This document shows, piece after piece, positions 48,016 to 57,566 of a DNA stretch of 64,000 nt; the first letter of the stretch is position 1; each line of letters starts with the position of its first letter. The position numbers and the translations under genes are program-made. Origin of the DNA: Colwellia sp. C2M11 (GTDB taxonomy: Bacteria; Pseudomonadota; Gammaproteobacteria; Enterobacterales; Alteromonadaceae); the NCBI RefSeq assembly GCF_018860915.1, contig NZ_JAHKQD010000011.1, positions 25,214 to 89,213 on the forward strand. Direction: 5' to 3'. Below the pieces are notes generated by a model. That model had not been told where the DNA came from, searched no databases, and worked only from the letters and a program-made list of their open reading frames with translations.

Positions 48016-48420
48016 ATGGCACGTAAAAAAATTCGTGAGGACGAAGAAGCGGTAATTGATATGACACCGATGCTCGACATCGTATTTATCATGCTGATCT
48101 TCTTCATTGTAACCACTTCTTTTGTTAAAGAAGCAGGTATTGAAGTAAACAAACCTAAAGCAGCACAGCAAACTAAGCAGAAAAATGCCAATATCTTTAT
48201 AGCAATTAAAGATAACGGTGAAATTTGGTTAGATAAAGGCCGTGTTGACATCGAACGTGTTGGTGCAAGGATTGAAAAATTACTTGCTGAACAACCGACC
48301 GATGTAATTATTATCCAAGCTGATAAAGACGCTAAACATGGCGTTGTTGTTAAAGTAATGGATGCAATTAAAGAAGCAGGAAGTGATCTTAGAATCTCTA
48401 TTGCTGCAGCGAAGGGGTAG
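48016..48420 (+). CDS. exbD: ExbD-type subunit
   Basis: A 134-residue partner of ExbB with one membrane helix. The essential proton-carrying Asp21 is in DMTPMLDIVFIMLIFFIVT, and a periplasmic domain follows. It lies 12 bp after exbB and 3 bp before tonB. Confidence 0.95.
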   Translation: MARKKIREDEEAVIDMTPMLDIVFIMLIFFIVTTSFVKEAGIEVNKPKAAQQTKQKNANIFIAIKDNGEIWLDKGRVDIERVGARIEKLLAEQPTDVIIIQADKDAKHGVVVKVMDAIKEAGSDLRISIAAAKG

Positions 48421-48423
48421 AGA

Positions 48424-49041
48424 ATGGGACGCTTTTTAGTATCAATACTACTAGGCGCTGTAGTTACCTTTGGTCTATTTGCTTTTATGGCTTTCCTTGT
48501 ATCTAGCGGTGATAGACACAAGGATGAGGCAAAAGAGAGTATAATCGTAGAAGTGAATACTACACCGCCAGAGTCTTCAGCAGAAACACGTCGTCGTGTT
48601 CCGCCACCGCCACCGCCGCCGCCTAAAGCGCCGCCAAAGCAACAGACTCCTGAGCCTGAAGCAAGTAACGACACTGGTGGTTTGCAGTTTAATATGCCAG
48701 GATTACAATTATCTGGCGCATCAACAGGCTTATCTGCACCAGGTGCAGGGTTTGGCCGTGACGGTGATGCAACACCAATTGTACGAATAGAGCCTAAATA
48801 CCCTATTCAAGCAGCTCGTGATGGTAAAGAAGGTTGGGTTAAGCTTTCATTTACAATCAATGAGATTGGTGGTGTTGAAGATGTTACAGTAATTGAAGCT
48901 CAACCTAAGCGTGTTTTTGACAGGGAAGCGAAACGTGCACTTAGAAAGTGGAAATACAAGCCAAAAGTTGTTGATGGTAAACCATTAAGACAAGAAGGTT
49001 TAACAGTGCAATTAGACTTTAAAATGGACGGAGGGAGTTAA
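48424..49041 (+). CDS. tonB: TonB energy-transducing protein
   Basis: A 205-residue TonB. An N-terminal membrane helix (3-26) is followed by a Pro-rich linker (eight prolines from residue 60) and the TonB C-terminal domain with RIEPKYPIQAARDGKEGWV and ALRKWKYKPKVVDGKPL. The short linker is usual for TonB2. It should energise outer-membrane receptors, perhaps the one at 25811-28225. Confidence 0.95.
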   Translation: MGRFLVSILLGAVVTFGLFAFMAFLVSSGDRHKDEAKESIIVEVNTTPPESSAETRRRVPPPPPPPPKAPPKQQTPEPEASNDTGGLQFNMPGLQLSGASTGLSAPGAGFGRDGDATPIVRIEPKYPIQAARDGKEGWVKLSFTINEIGGVEDVTVIEAQPKRVFDREAKRALRKWKYKPKVVDGKPLRQEGLTVQLDFKMDGGS

Positions 49042-49043
49042 TT

Positions 49044-50333
49044 ATGTCGAAACAATTTACCCTTGAAAGTATGTCTTTTAAGAAAGTATCAACTTCTTTA
49101 GTTGTTGTTGCTTCTCTATTGATTGCGCAAGTGCCATTTGCTGAAAATGCTAATGCGGCTGCTGCTCAAGAAGAGAAAAAGAAACGTCCTACGCAGCTTG
49201 TTGGTCAATCTGTTGGTAAAAAGGTACAAAAAGCTTTTGAGGCTTATACAGCTGATGATATTGATGGTGCTTTAGTTATCTTAAAAGATATTGAAGCCAA
49301 ACAAGATTATGATAAAGCCTATGTTTCTCGTTTTATTGCTGTTATGTATGCCACTAAAGGTGACCATGAAGAAGAAGCAATAAAATACCTTAAGATGGCT
49401 GTAGCTCCTGATATTTTAAATGAAGGAGATCATGGTGAAGCTTTAAAGTTATTGGGTGATTTGCAAATGCAAACCAAAGACTATAAAGGTGCTTTAAGTA
49501 ATTACTATACTTGGATGGATTTTACCGGTAAAAATGATGGTGACACTTGGGTTAAAATAGCTCAAGCAAATTATGAGTTAAAACAATTGGATAAAATGAT
49601 TGTTCCTGCTGATAATGCAATCGCCGCATTTGCTGATAAACCTAACCAAAACCCTTATATATTAAAATTAACTTCTTATTATGAGCGTAAAAAATATAAA
49701 GAAGCGATTGATGTATTAGAAACGGTAATTTTAATTTTTCCTGAAAATAAAACCTGGTGGACACAATTACCAATGTTTTATTTACTTGTGGAAGATTACC
49801 CTAAAGCATTACAAACACTTGATCTAGCTTATAAGCAAGGGTTTCTTGATAAAGAATCTCAGATTAAAACATTAGCAAGTTTATATTCTTCTAATGAATC
49901 ACCTTATAAAGCTGCTTTATTATTAGAGAAGCATATTGCTTCAGGTTTAGTTAAAAGAGACGACAAGAACATCTCAACTTTAGCTAACGCTTGGCATGCT
50001 GCACAACATGTTAGTACTGCTGCCAAATATTATGGTGAGCTAGCTAAGATGACTGGTGAAGCACAGCATTATAGCAAGCAAGGCATGTTGTTGAAGCAAG
50101 ACGAGCAATTTGCTAAAGCAATCCAGGCTCTAAATAAAGCCATTGATCTAGGTATTAAGAATCAAGGACGCTTGTATATGAGCATAGCTGAATCATATTT
50201 TTATCTTGAAAAGTATAAACAAGCTTATGCTGCTATCAATAAAGCTATAAAAGACCCTAAATCGCGTAAAGCGGCTAGTAGTTGGAAAGGCTTCATTGTA
50301 GATACAGCTAGACGTAAAAATGTTTCAATCTAA
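49044..50333 (+). CDS. Exported TPR protein, last gene of TonB2 operon
   Basis: A 429-residue protein with a signal peptide (ending NANA) and several tetratricopeptide-like helix pairs, for example DYKGALSNYYTWMDF, KKYKEAIDVLETVILIFPEN and EQFAKAIQALNKAIDLGIKN. It starts 2 bp after tonB behind the strong site GGAGGGAG. TPR proteins commonly close TonB2 operons; they may link the complex to periplasmic partners. A terminator follows. Confidence 0.88.
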   Translation: MSKQFTLESMSFKKVSTSLVVVASLLIAQVPFAENANAAAAQEEKKKRPTQLVGQSVGKKVQKAFEAYTADDIDGALVILKDIEAKQDYDKAYVSRFIAVMYATKGDHEEEAIKYLKMAVAPDILNEGDHGEALKLLGDLQMQTKDYKGALSNYYTWMDFTGKNDGDTWVKIAQANYELKQLDKMIVPADNAIAAFADKPNQNPYILKLTSYYERKKYKEAIDVLETVILIFPENKTWWTQLPMFYLLVEDYPKALQTLDLAYKQGFLDKESQIKTLASLYSSNESPYKAALLLEKHIASGLVKRDDKNISTLANAWHAAQHVSTAAKYYGELAKMTGEAQHYSKQGMLLKQDEQFAKAIQALNKAIDLGIKNQGRLYMSIAESYFYLEKYKQAYAAINKAIKDPKSRKAASSWKGFIVDTARRKNVSI

Positions 50334-50356
50334 TTAATATATTGTAACTTTTAATC

Positions 50357-50393
50357 AAAAAACCAGTACTCTTTAAAGGGGACTGGTTTTTTT
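50357..50393 (+). terminator. Terminator of the TonB2 operon
   Basis: Stem AACCAGT/ACTGGTT, preceded by an A-run and followed by seven or more T, 24 bp after the TPR gene stop. The rest of the gap to 50755 is AT-rich, and I see no gene or other structure in it. Confidence 0.9.
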
Positions 50394-50755
50394 ATGTTTA
50401 ATGATAAGTGCAGCAATAGTAAAAATTTAATTAGATCTTAATAATATAGCTAAATTTTATATAATACTAATGTCGATAATTCATAGTTTATATTGGCAAT
50501 AGCAAACGGATTAATTAGTCGACCAGTTTAACCCAATCTCTTGTGCATAAGCTTTTTACTCTTTCTATATCCCTTATGAAGTTGTTCCATCCCTTTGAAC
50601 ACTGTTCAACAATATATATTCCTGTGTGGAGATAATTAGAGACGGAAATAATAAAATAAATTGTTACAAATTATTCGACTCACTAAAATAAATATATTAT
50701 TCTGATTCAGTCTTTTATTCTAACAACAAAAACCGCCCATCCAGAGGAATATATT

Positions 50756-53077
50756 TTGTCATTTAATAAACTTGTCAATATAAGTAAAGCTTGTGCTTTT
50801 GCAATAGCCTGCTTAAGTATTTCTGTTTCAGCGTATGCAGATTCAGATGTTTTTTCAGACACTATTGTCACCATTAACCCAGAAAGTAATATAACTAAGG
50901 TTACCACTGAATTGTTAACCTTGAGTAATCAAGTACCGGAAGAGTTTGATGGCTTACCTGAGAACTCTTCTTTATCTCTAATTAAAGATTATCAATTATT
51001 TACTGGACAACATGTTGTTGAATGGGAAGTAACAAACCCAGATATGGACGATACAATAACACTAAAGCAAATCGTTTATGTTACGCCATTTGTTAGTTTA
51101 CCTGCTACAGGTAAAATTGCACTAGAATCACCAGTAATTGATGGGGTTGCTACTTCAACATTTGATGTTATCCCCAATTTATCAACCACCAATATTAATC
51201 AAGACGAAGATATTATTATTACTTTTAAATTGAGTGGTACAGCCCTAACCAATAAGCTTGAAAACATATTAATAAATAATCATGGTGGTTACGATCCGGA
51301 TGAAAAAACATTAACTATCGAGTTATCTATTAACAGTGACACAAGTAAAGTGGATGCACGTGATTTTAAATTCACTATGCAAAGTTATCTATCTCCATTA
51401 CGGACATCTAAAGAAGCTAAAACCTCTGAATATGATTTTTATAATTTTAATGATATAACCGGTTGGGAAGATGGCGATATATTGAATGTAGAAATTGTTG
51501 AGATTATCAATGGTGCTATTGACAATGAAAATACAACAACAACTTTCACCATAACGGATGAAAATTTACCACCTGTTATTTTAGACTTTTATGCCTATAC
51601 ACCACAATGTTATGAACGCCCTGTGTCAGCTGTAGAATCGGACAAATCAGCGAAGGTAACCTGTGCTCAACAAAGTAGTAGAGATGTCGTTTTTAATGAA
51701 AACGAATCGGAAAATATAGTGGTTTTTATAGAAGGTTATGACCCTAACGGGGATAGCGTTAAGTTTGATATTTTGTTTAATGATAGTAACTCGGTAGGCT
51801 ACCAAAATGAAGATAATTCGAGTACCTACTTCAACAATTATCATTACGTTAACCTTAGCGAGTATGGTAATGTGATTAACGTTGCGGCTAAACTTGAAGA
51901 AGAGAATAGAACTGACCCTCTAACAGCGATTTCAGGCCTTACTTTATATATAAGTACTCAAAATGATGATGTTATTTTAGATAGCGATAAAGATTCTGAT
52001 GGCGATGGTATTAATGATTCTGCTGAAGGTGTTACTGATAGCGATGGCGATGGTATACCTAATTATTTAGATAATTCATCAGACCGTTCTACTTTAGCTC
52101 TTGTACTAGGCGAAGAGCCGATGAGAACTGAACCTGGTATACAGTTAAGCTTAGGTCCTATTAATTCTTTAGCGCTTGGGCAAGAAGCAAGTGGGGCGGC
52201 AGTGAATCCGAATGACCTCACTGACTATTTAGACAATGGTCAGCCAGTTGATCCTGATGATATTACTGATGAAGTTGGGATTGAGGAAAATTTGGATCTT
52301 TCGACTGGTTTTCTATTTATTGAGTTTATTGCGTCGAACTTAGCTCAAGCAGGAGACTCTGTTGCTGTTGTTGTGCCATTACCAGAAAGTAGTAAAATCC
52401 CTGTTAATGCCATTTATGCAAAATTTTTAACCCCTCGAAGTATTTATAATGATTTTATATTTAAATCTTTTGAAGTTGATGCTTATAATGAAATTCATTC
52501 TGCAGCACGTATAGACTCTATATGTCCTAGTTATTATGATACAAGCTGGAAAAAGGGCCTAACACAAGGACACGAATGTATTCGTTTAATTATTGAAGAT
52601 GGTGGACCTAACGACGCTGACGGAGTAGCGAATAAACAGGTTGAAGATCCAGGCCTTTTGGCTGCATTAGCTAACACTGCACCGTTAGCAAGAGCTGTTG
52701 CAACTTTAGTACTTCTTAATGGCGGGGAGGAAGGTAAAATTGATGGTTCATCATCGTTTGATAGTGACGGCGACGCACTTACTTATACTTGGACGCAAAT
52801 AGAAGGGCCAACATTAACAATTAAATCCGAAGGTAGTATATTAAGCTTTACAGCGCCTGTAGTTAACGCCTTAACGCGTGTAAGCGTACAATTAACCGTT
52901 AACGATGGTACTGTTGACAGTAATACGACTGTTGTTTCTTTTTATATTGAAGCTGGAGAGGCAGAAGCTATTGATGATAGCACTACGAATACATCAGGCG
53001 GTGGTGGATCTTTCACCTTGTTCGGATTATTCGCTTTATTGATGATTGTAGTAAGAAGAAAAGTATCGATTAATTAA
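50756..53077 (+). CDS. Large exported surface protein with choice-of-anchor U domain and GlyGly-CTERM tail
   Basis: A 773-residue exported protein; the start is TTG behind AGAGGA. Signal peptide about 1-28. The middle has Asp-rich, calcium-type repeats (409-443: DSDGDGINDSAEG, DSDGDGIPNYLDNS). Residues about 515-640 look like a choice-of-anchor U domain (VAVVVPLPESSKIPVNA and IIEDGGPNDADGVAN). A PKD-like domain follows (DGSSSFDSDGDALTYTWTQ). The C terminus is a Gly-rich stretch, a hydrophobic helix and basic residues (GGGGSFTLFGLFALLMIVVRR), the form of GlyGly-CTERM sorting signals that rhombosortase cuts. The function is probably adhesion or surface structure; not known. Confidence 0.82.
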   Translation: MSFNKLVNISKACAFAIACLSISVSAYADSDVFSDTIVTINPESNITKVTTELLTLSNQVPEEFDGLPENSSLSLIKDYQLFTGQHVVEWEVTNPDMDDTITLKQIVYVTPFVSLPATGKIALESPVIDGVATSTFDVIPNLSTTNINQDEDIIITFKLSGTALTNKLENILINNHGGYDPDEKTLTIELSINSDTSKVDARDFKFTMQSYLSPLRTSKEAKTSEYDFYNFNDITGWEDGDILNVEIVEIINGAIDNENTTTTFTITDENLPPVILDFYAYTPQCYERPVSAVESDKSAKVTCAQQSSRDVVFNENESENIVVFIEGYDPNGDSVKFDILFNDSNSVGYQNEDNSSTYFNNYHYVNLSEYGNVINVAAKLEEENRTDPLTAISGLTLYISTQNDDVILDSDKDSDGDGINDSAEGVTDSDGDGIPNYLDNSSDRSTLALVLGEEPMRTEPGIQLSLGPINSLALGQEASGAAVNPNDLTDYLDNGQPVDPDDITDEVGIEENLDLSTGFLFIEFIASNLAQAGDSVAVVVPLPESSKIPVNAIYAKFLTPRSIYNDFIFKSFEVDAYNEIHSAARIDSICPSYYDTSWKKGLTQGHECIRLIIEDGGPNDADGVANKQVEDPGLLAALANTAPLARAVATLVLLNGGEEGKIDGSSSFDSDGDALTYTWTQIEGPTLTIKSEGSILSFTAPVVNALTRVSVQLTVNDGTVDSNTTVVSFYIEAGEAEAIDDSTTNTSGGGGSFTLFGLFALLMIVVRRKVSIN

Positions 53078-53105
53078 TGTGTTAACATTTTTCGTTAATT
53101 TAAAT

Positions 53106-53136
53106 AAATGCCATTCATTGAAAGTGAGTGGCATTT
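53106..53136 (+). terminator. Terminator after the surface-protein gene
   Basis: Stem AAATGCCATTCA/TGAGTGGCATTT (one G-T pair), 7-base loop, then a T-run; 28 bp after the stop. Confidence 0.9.
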
Positions 53137-53256
53137 TTTAATTGTAATGATTATCCCCCTAAGTTTAATAAATTCCATTATTTTATTAGTAGCTTAAAAC
53201 TGCTAAAATAGATTTATCTCATACTGTGTATTCACACTTTTTTATTAGGAAATACT

Positions 53257-53979
53257 TTGAACAATAATGATGTTCTTCGCCGGTTACGCTACACTTTTAA
53301 CTATAATGACAAACAGATGATAGCGATTTTCTCATCAGCAGGATTGATGGTTACTAGAGAGCAAGTAAGCCAATGGTTAAAAAAAGATAATGATGCTGAT
53401 TTTGTAAGCTGTCAAGATGTCGAATTAGCTTCATTTCTAAATGGATTTATTAATGAAAAACGCGGTAAAAGAGAAGGGGCTCCAGCAACACCTGAGAAAC
53501 GTTTAACAAATAATATTGTTCTTACTAAATTAAAAATCGCTCTTAATTTAAAAGCGGAAGAATTGATTGAATTATTAGCAAGTGTTGATTTTCGCTTAAA
53601 TAAACCTGAGTTAAGTGCTTTTTCAAGAAGAGTTGATCATCAACATTACAGAGAGTGTAAAGATCAAGTTTTACGTAATTTATTACAAGCTATTGATAAG
53701 AAGCATCATGTTGCTAGAACAAGTAAAATTGAAAATAATAGTGCTGATAAGAATACACCTTTAGGCGGTAAGTCTCAAAAGAATAAGTCACATAATAGCA
53801 ACACCCCAAATAATAACTTTAAAGCTAAAAATCAAAACAATGAAACATGGGTTGATGGTGCAAGACCGAATGCTAGTGCAATATATGAAAACCCTAATAG
53901 TAAAACAGATCAAGCAAAGCCTTCTCGTAAAGTATTAAAGTTAAAACCAGAAGATATTTACAAACAATCTAAGAAGTAA
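53257..53979 (+). CDS. DUF1456 protein (YehS-like) with disordered tail
   Basis: A 240-residue protein. Two DUF1456 repeats are visible, both starting like N(D/N)(V/I)VL-(R/K)L+-(A/T)-(N): NNNDVLRRLRYTFNYND (2-18) and NNIVLTKLKIALNLKAEEL. Each ends in L-(N)-(F/L)-(G/Q)-(F/A). E. coli YehS has only about 156 residues; the C-terminal 90 residues here are Asn/Lys-rich and probably disordered. The start is TTG at 53257 with TTAGGA before it. Function unknown. Confidence 0.88.
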   Translation: MNNNDVLRRLRYTFNYNDKQMIAIFSSAGLMVTREQVSQWLKKDNDADFVSCQDVELASFLNGFINEKRGKREGAPATPEKRLTNNIVLTKLKIALNLKAEELIELLASVDFRLNKPELSAFSRRVDHQHYRECKDQVLRNLLQAIDKKHHVARTSKIENNSADKNTPLGGKSQKNKSHNSNTPNNNFKAKNQNNETWVDGARPNASAIYENPNSKTDQAKPSRKVLKLKPEDIYKQSKK

Positions 53980-54411
53980 GCATATCTTTATAATATCCCA
54001 ATATTATGTAAGTTACGGTTTCAATAGAGTGAATTAAACCATAAATAAGGCTATATCTAACCGATTAGCCTTTAAAAGTTAACTTAATATATAAATCCCA
54101 TAGTCATCAAGTTATATAAGTACATAGCGCGCTTAGGGAGCATCATAACGTTTCTTCTTAAACTTTTTAATACTTGTTGAGTAGTTAGTGGTAAGTCACC
54201 TCTATTTATTAAAGTTAAAAAGACCAATTTAAAGTATCTTAAATCGAGAACAGGTCAAATAGATTAATTCATAGTTGATTGCTCTAAAGGTTGATATAAA
54301 TCAAAACCAACTTTTTCGGCCTTGTTAGAATCAGAAAGTCGCGTTTTATATGGTGTTTAGACTCAGTTATATAATAACCGCTATCTATTCCTAAGCAAGG
54401 AGATTAGTTCC
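53980..54411. other. Gap with FNR-type promoter
   Basis: A 432-bp gap with no open frame. It holds the FNR-type box at 54291 near its end; the earlier 300 bp show no structure I can name. Confidence 0.6.
54291..54304 (+). promoter_or_regulatory. Perfect FNR/Anr/EtrA-type box
   Basis: TTGATATAAATCAA matches the FNR consensus TTGAT-N4-ATCAA exactly. A -10-like TAGAAT lies at 54326-54331, which puts the box centre at about -41 of the expected transcript start, the class II activator position. The DGC gene would then be turned on without oxygen. Confidence 0.75.
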
Positions 54412-54819
54412 ATGTCAGATAATCCAAAAAAAAATCCAACAATAAAACAAGGAAAACCAATAGTATATGCCTGCTCTGGGTGTTCTAATTTAGCCGAAAT
54501 GGCTCATAATATATCGTTAAACCTTGATGATGATGGTATTGCCGAGATGTCGTGTGTTTCAGGTGTTGTCGGAAAAGTTATTCCTATGATGGAGCTGGCA
54601 AATTCTGGTCGCCCAATTATTGCTATTGATGGTTGTGATTTATCTTGTACAAAAGCATGTCTTGAATTGAGTGGTTTACATGCAGATTACTATTATCAAA
54701 TTAGTGATTTAGGCTTTGAAAAACGCAGTAAATTAGATGACTCATTGACAGATAATGCTATTGCAATAAAAAGTATCTATGAGCAATTATTTGATAATGG
54801 AATAGGCTTTCAGCTTTAA
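54412..54819 (+). CDS. DGC-domain putative zinc-binding protein
   Basis: A 135-residue Cys-rich protein of the DGC (PF08859) type. Cysteines are Cys21 and Cys24 (YACSGCSN), Cys48, and Cys75, Cys79, Cys83 (IDGCDLSCTKAC), arranged to hold zinc or another metal. AAGGAG precedes the ATG. The FNR box upstream ties it to anaerobic or redox change. The role is not known. Confidence 0.85.
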   Translation: MSDNPKKNPTIKQGKPIVYACSGCSNLAEMAHNISLNLDDDGIAEMSCVSGVVGKVIPMMELANSGRPIIAIDGCDLSCTKACLELSGLHADYYYQISDLGFEKRSKLDDSLTDNAIAIKSIYEQLFDNGIGFQL

Positions 54820-54825
54820 ATGAGC

Positions 54826-54844
54826 GCTAAAAGCCCCTTTTAGC
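54826..54844 (+). terminator. Hairpin after the DGC gene
   Basis: Perfect 8-bp stem GCTAAAAG/CTTTTAGC with a CCC loop, 7 bp after the stop. No long T-run follows. Confidence 0.55.
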
Positions 54845-54884
54845 AACAACACACAATACGGTGTTCTTAATTAATTGTTCTAAT

Positions 54885-56033
54885 TTAGTATTCAACCCAG
54901 TGTGAATACTGGTTATTTGTTCCTAATGCTGCTTGACTGCCTTTTAATGAAAAATTATAACCACATAAAGTGAAGTTGCCACGAAATGCTAAAGCCTGAA
55001 TAAGCTCTTGACTATCAAGAGGGGAAAAACTAGCAAAATAGTTAGAATTAATCCCATTACTCTCTTCCACTTTCACTGACAATGTACGTATTGGCTTTCC
55101 TTTATTAAAGCTAATTTCTTTACAGCTTTCATCTCCTTGTGCTGTTAATTGTGACCATAAAAGTGAATTTTCAACTTCATCAGCTTGCCAATTAATACTA
55201 ATGCCAGAGTGCTCCGATAAATATAAGGTATAGTTATCGGGCATAGGAAGAGGGTGACTTCTTAAAATAGAAGGCAAAACACTAACTTGCTCTTTATTGT
55301 TATTTTGATTTATTAATGTTTCGTCCGCAGAGTCTAAGTAATGAATTAGCCATGAAGTACTAACACCAATTAAGGTTATGCCGATGATAGCCACTATAAT
55401 TAATTGTGCTTTTCTATTGTTTAATAGGTTTAAGCGAATCAATTCACCAATATCAGTTTGCTTATTAGCTTGTCTATGATGAGAATAATTATCATCTTCA
55501 ATTTTATCTGTTTGATTATACTCTTGACTACTATCATTATGGGTTTGTGAGTAATAATTGTTAGATGAAGTATCACTAACAAGTGTAGGTTCAATGCGAT
55601 ATTGTGATTGTGCACTCTTGTGGCTATTTTGTCGATATTCATTCATATCAACTGGGCCATAGTAACCCAATATATAGCTATGTTTGTTAGTGCTTTGATA
55701 AGTCAATAATACCGCAGAGCAAAGAGTTGGAAGAATGAGTAAATAATAACTGCTGCTCTGCTGAGATATGATAATAATGATGCCTACTAATAAAAAAGTT
55801 AAGCAGGGGGCCAATAACCACTTTTTATTGAGTTTCGCATCATGTAAGCGTCGCAGGCTTGTTAACCCAAGTATTAGAGAAAACATTACCAACAATATTA
55901 GCGGTATAATAATACTATTGCTAAAAGCAGATACTAGCATGACAAATAAAACATACACACCAATAGAAATAGTAAAAAAACGTGTTCTATTATCAAGACC
56001 GTGTAAACAAAAAAGTGACTTTAAAAACTGCAC
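54885..56033 (-). CDS. DUF805-domain membrane protein with extra periplasmic domain
   Basis: A 382-residue membrane protein. The first 130 residues form a DUF805-like domain with four segments and the LRRLHDAKLNKKWLL motif. A Ser/Gln/Asn/Tyr-rich region (about 140-200) is likely disordered. One more membrane segment (about 212-230) leads to a C-terminal domain of 150 residues with no recognised family. DUF805 proteins are usually only about 120 residues, so this is an extended form. Function unknown. Confidence 0.75.
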   Translation of the reverse strand: MQFLKSLFCLHGLDNRTRFFTISIGVYVLFVMLVSAFSNSIIIPLILLVMFSLILGLTSLRRLHDAKLNKKWLLAPCLTFLLVGIIIIISQQSSSYYLLILPTLCSAVLLTYQSTNKHSYILGYYGPVDMNEYRQNSHKSAQSQYRIEPTLVSDTSSNNYYSQTHNDSSQEYNQTDKIEDDNYSHHRQANKQTDIGELIRLNLLNNRKAQLIIVAIIGITLIGVSTSWLIHYLDSADETLINQNNNKEQVSVLPSILRSHPLPMPDNYTLYLSEHSGISINWQADEVENSLLWSQLTAQGDESCKEISFNKGKPIRTLSVKVEESNGINSNYFASFSPLDSQELIQALAFRGNFTLCGYNFSLKGSQAALGTNNQYSHWVEY

Positions 56034-56080
56034 TATACCTTCCTATATAATTAGAGTTGGAATTGAAATAATTGATTTTA

Positions 56081-56380
56081 TTAAACTCGATAAGGAGGAA
56101 CATCAACATTATCTAATTTTAATCCATATAAACTCAATGTAGCATGATTACTGGACTCACCGTCGCCGCTAAACTCTATATCAAATAAGCTAAACCACAC
56201 AAGACCATGTTTCTTATTAAATGTTAACCGGCTTGAACGTCTGGCAATAGCAATAAATTGTAACTGGCTTTGTTCACAATACCGAGTAGCATGAATAAGG
56301 GCGGCTTCAGCGACTTTTCTTAGGTAAATAAAGTACCAAAAAATTAAGCAGACAACTAATAAGTAGTAAATATTTTCCAT
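56081..56380 (-). CDS. DUF3301 protein
   Basis: A 99-residue protein with one N-terminal membrane segment (4-20) and a small cytosolic domain (RSSRLTFNKKHGLVWFSLFDIEFSGDG, shortened here). The pattern matches DUF3301, found in gammaproteobacteria next to DUF3549, as here. Function unknown. Confidence 0.82.
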   Translation of the reverse strand: MENIYYLLVVCLIFWYFIYLRKVAEAALIHATRYCEQSQLQFIAIARRSSRLTFNKKHGLVWFSLFDIEFSGDGESSNHATLSLYGLKLDNVDVPPYRV

Positions 56381-56427
56381 AGTGTGTAGATATACCTTAA
56401 ATCGTAAAGCCGAATAAATTGCTTTAT

Positions 56428-57480
56428 TTAGTTAAATAGTTGGCCAATTGCTTGCGATAATGCATTGCTTCTATTGGGTGAACGCATACATTCAAAAACA
56501 ATGGGACGAATTGATGGTATTGCAACCAAGTCTTTAAATATACTATTGAATAGAGCTTGATCTTCACATGCAATAAGGTGCTCAAAATAAGTAATCAACA
56601 TCTTAGCGTCTGCAAGTACAGTCCAACAACGACCAGAAAGTGTAATTAATAGCTCAGCAGCGATTTTATCTTGTGCTAGCAGCATATTAATAAATTGTTC
56701 AACGTGAATATGGTGGCAATTACTCGCTAAACTACGAAGTAAATGTTGTTGTGTTTGAAGGAGGTTATCATTATTTTCGTTATTCTCTTTCATTAATGCT
56801 ATGTTTTTTTCTAGTAAACTTATTAAAGTATTCAGTAATGCTGCAGGTAGACTTTCATTTTCTAATGCTCCACATAATGGAAATAATACTTCGGTAGGAA
56901 GGTGAGGTAGAGCATTTATCAGTTTTTCGCTGTTCTCTTTCTCATTTATACGCACGGCAAAGTCGGTAATACCCTGAACACCTACTACTTGCCAATTATC
57001 CCAACCAGATTCACCTGAAAGGTAAGTTAAAAATGGCGATAAATATTCACTCGGTGTTTGTTTTAGTTCAAAATTAATTTTACTGTTTAATGTAGCTAAT
57101 TTGTACTGTGCAGGAGTATACAAGTAAGGATTACTTTTTAATAACTCTTCTTGTTTCTCATTAGCATCTTGCATTAAATTACTACCAAGAGCTTCAATGA
57201 TAATAGCAATAAAATGGTTTCTTGCTCCTTGATTTAGTAATCCACGTTCATCAAGAGGAAATTTTAATAGCCATAAATATGGTTGAGGTGATTTTTTCTG
57301 CCAAAAAGCAATAGCAATACAAGCATGACCTTGTAAAGGCGTTGGGTATGGTATTTGATTTAGTTCTATTTTTTCAAATTGTTCTTTTGAGATTTTTTCT
57401 ATTTTTCGACCAATATCATAAAGACGAAACTGAGAGTTCGATGAATGCAAAAGCTGTGAAATAGTATCTATAGTATTCAT
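56428..57480 (-). CDS. DUF3549 protein
   Basis: A 350-residue protein of the DUF3549 family; it starts MNTIDTISQLLHSSNSQFRL and contains WLLKFPLDERGLLNQGARNH. The second half is helical and repeat-like, perhaps HEAT-like. It lies upstream of the DUF3301 gene, 47 bp away, on the same strand. The pair, with truC divergent, is a conserved neighbourhood. Function unknown. Confidence 0.85.
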   Translation of the reverse strand: MNTIDTISQLLHSSNSQFRLYDIGRKIEKISKEQFEKIELNQIPYPTPLQGHACIAIAFWQKKSPQPYLWLLKFPLDERGLLNQGARNHFIAIIIEALGSNLMQDANEKQEELLKSNPYLYTPAQYKLATLNSKINFELKQTPSEYLSPFLTYLSGESGWDNWQVVGVQGITDFAVRINEKENSEKLINALPHLPTEVLFPLCGALENESLPAALLNTLISLLEKNIALMKENNENNDNLLQTQQHLLRSLASNCHHIHVEQFINMLLAQDKIAAELLITLSGRCWTVLADAKMLITYFEHLIACEDQALFNSIFKDLVAIPSIRPIVFECMRSPNRSNALSQAIGQLFN

Positions 57481-57566
57481 AAGGAGAATTAGTAAGCCAA
57501 AGTAAAGAAGGATTGAGTCTGCTCGCCATTATAGAGATAATGCGTTTATCTAGCAAAATTTAAAAT

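Noticed and set aside
48000..48674. Long Gly- and Ser-rich frame on the minus strand opposite exbD and tonB
   Set aside because: It is the reverse reading of the proline codons of tonB and of exbD, both of which are certain genes; it has no ribosome site.
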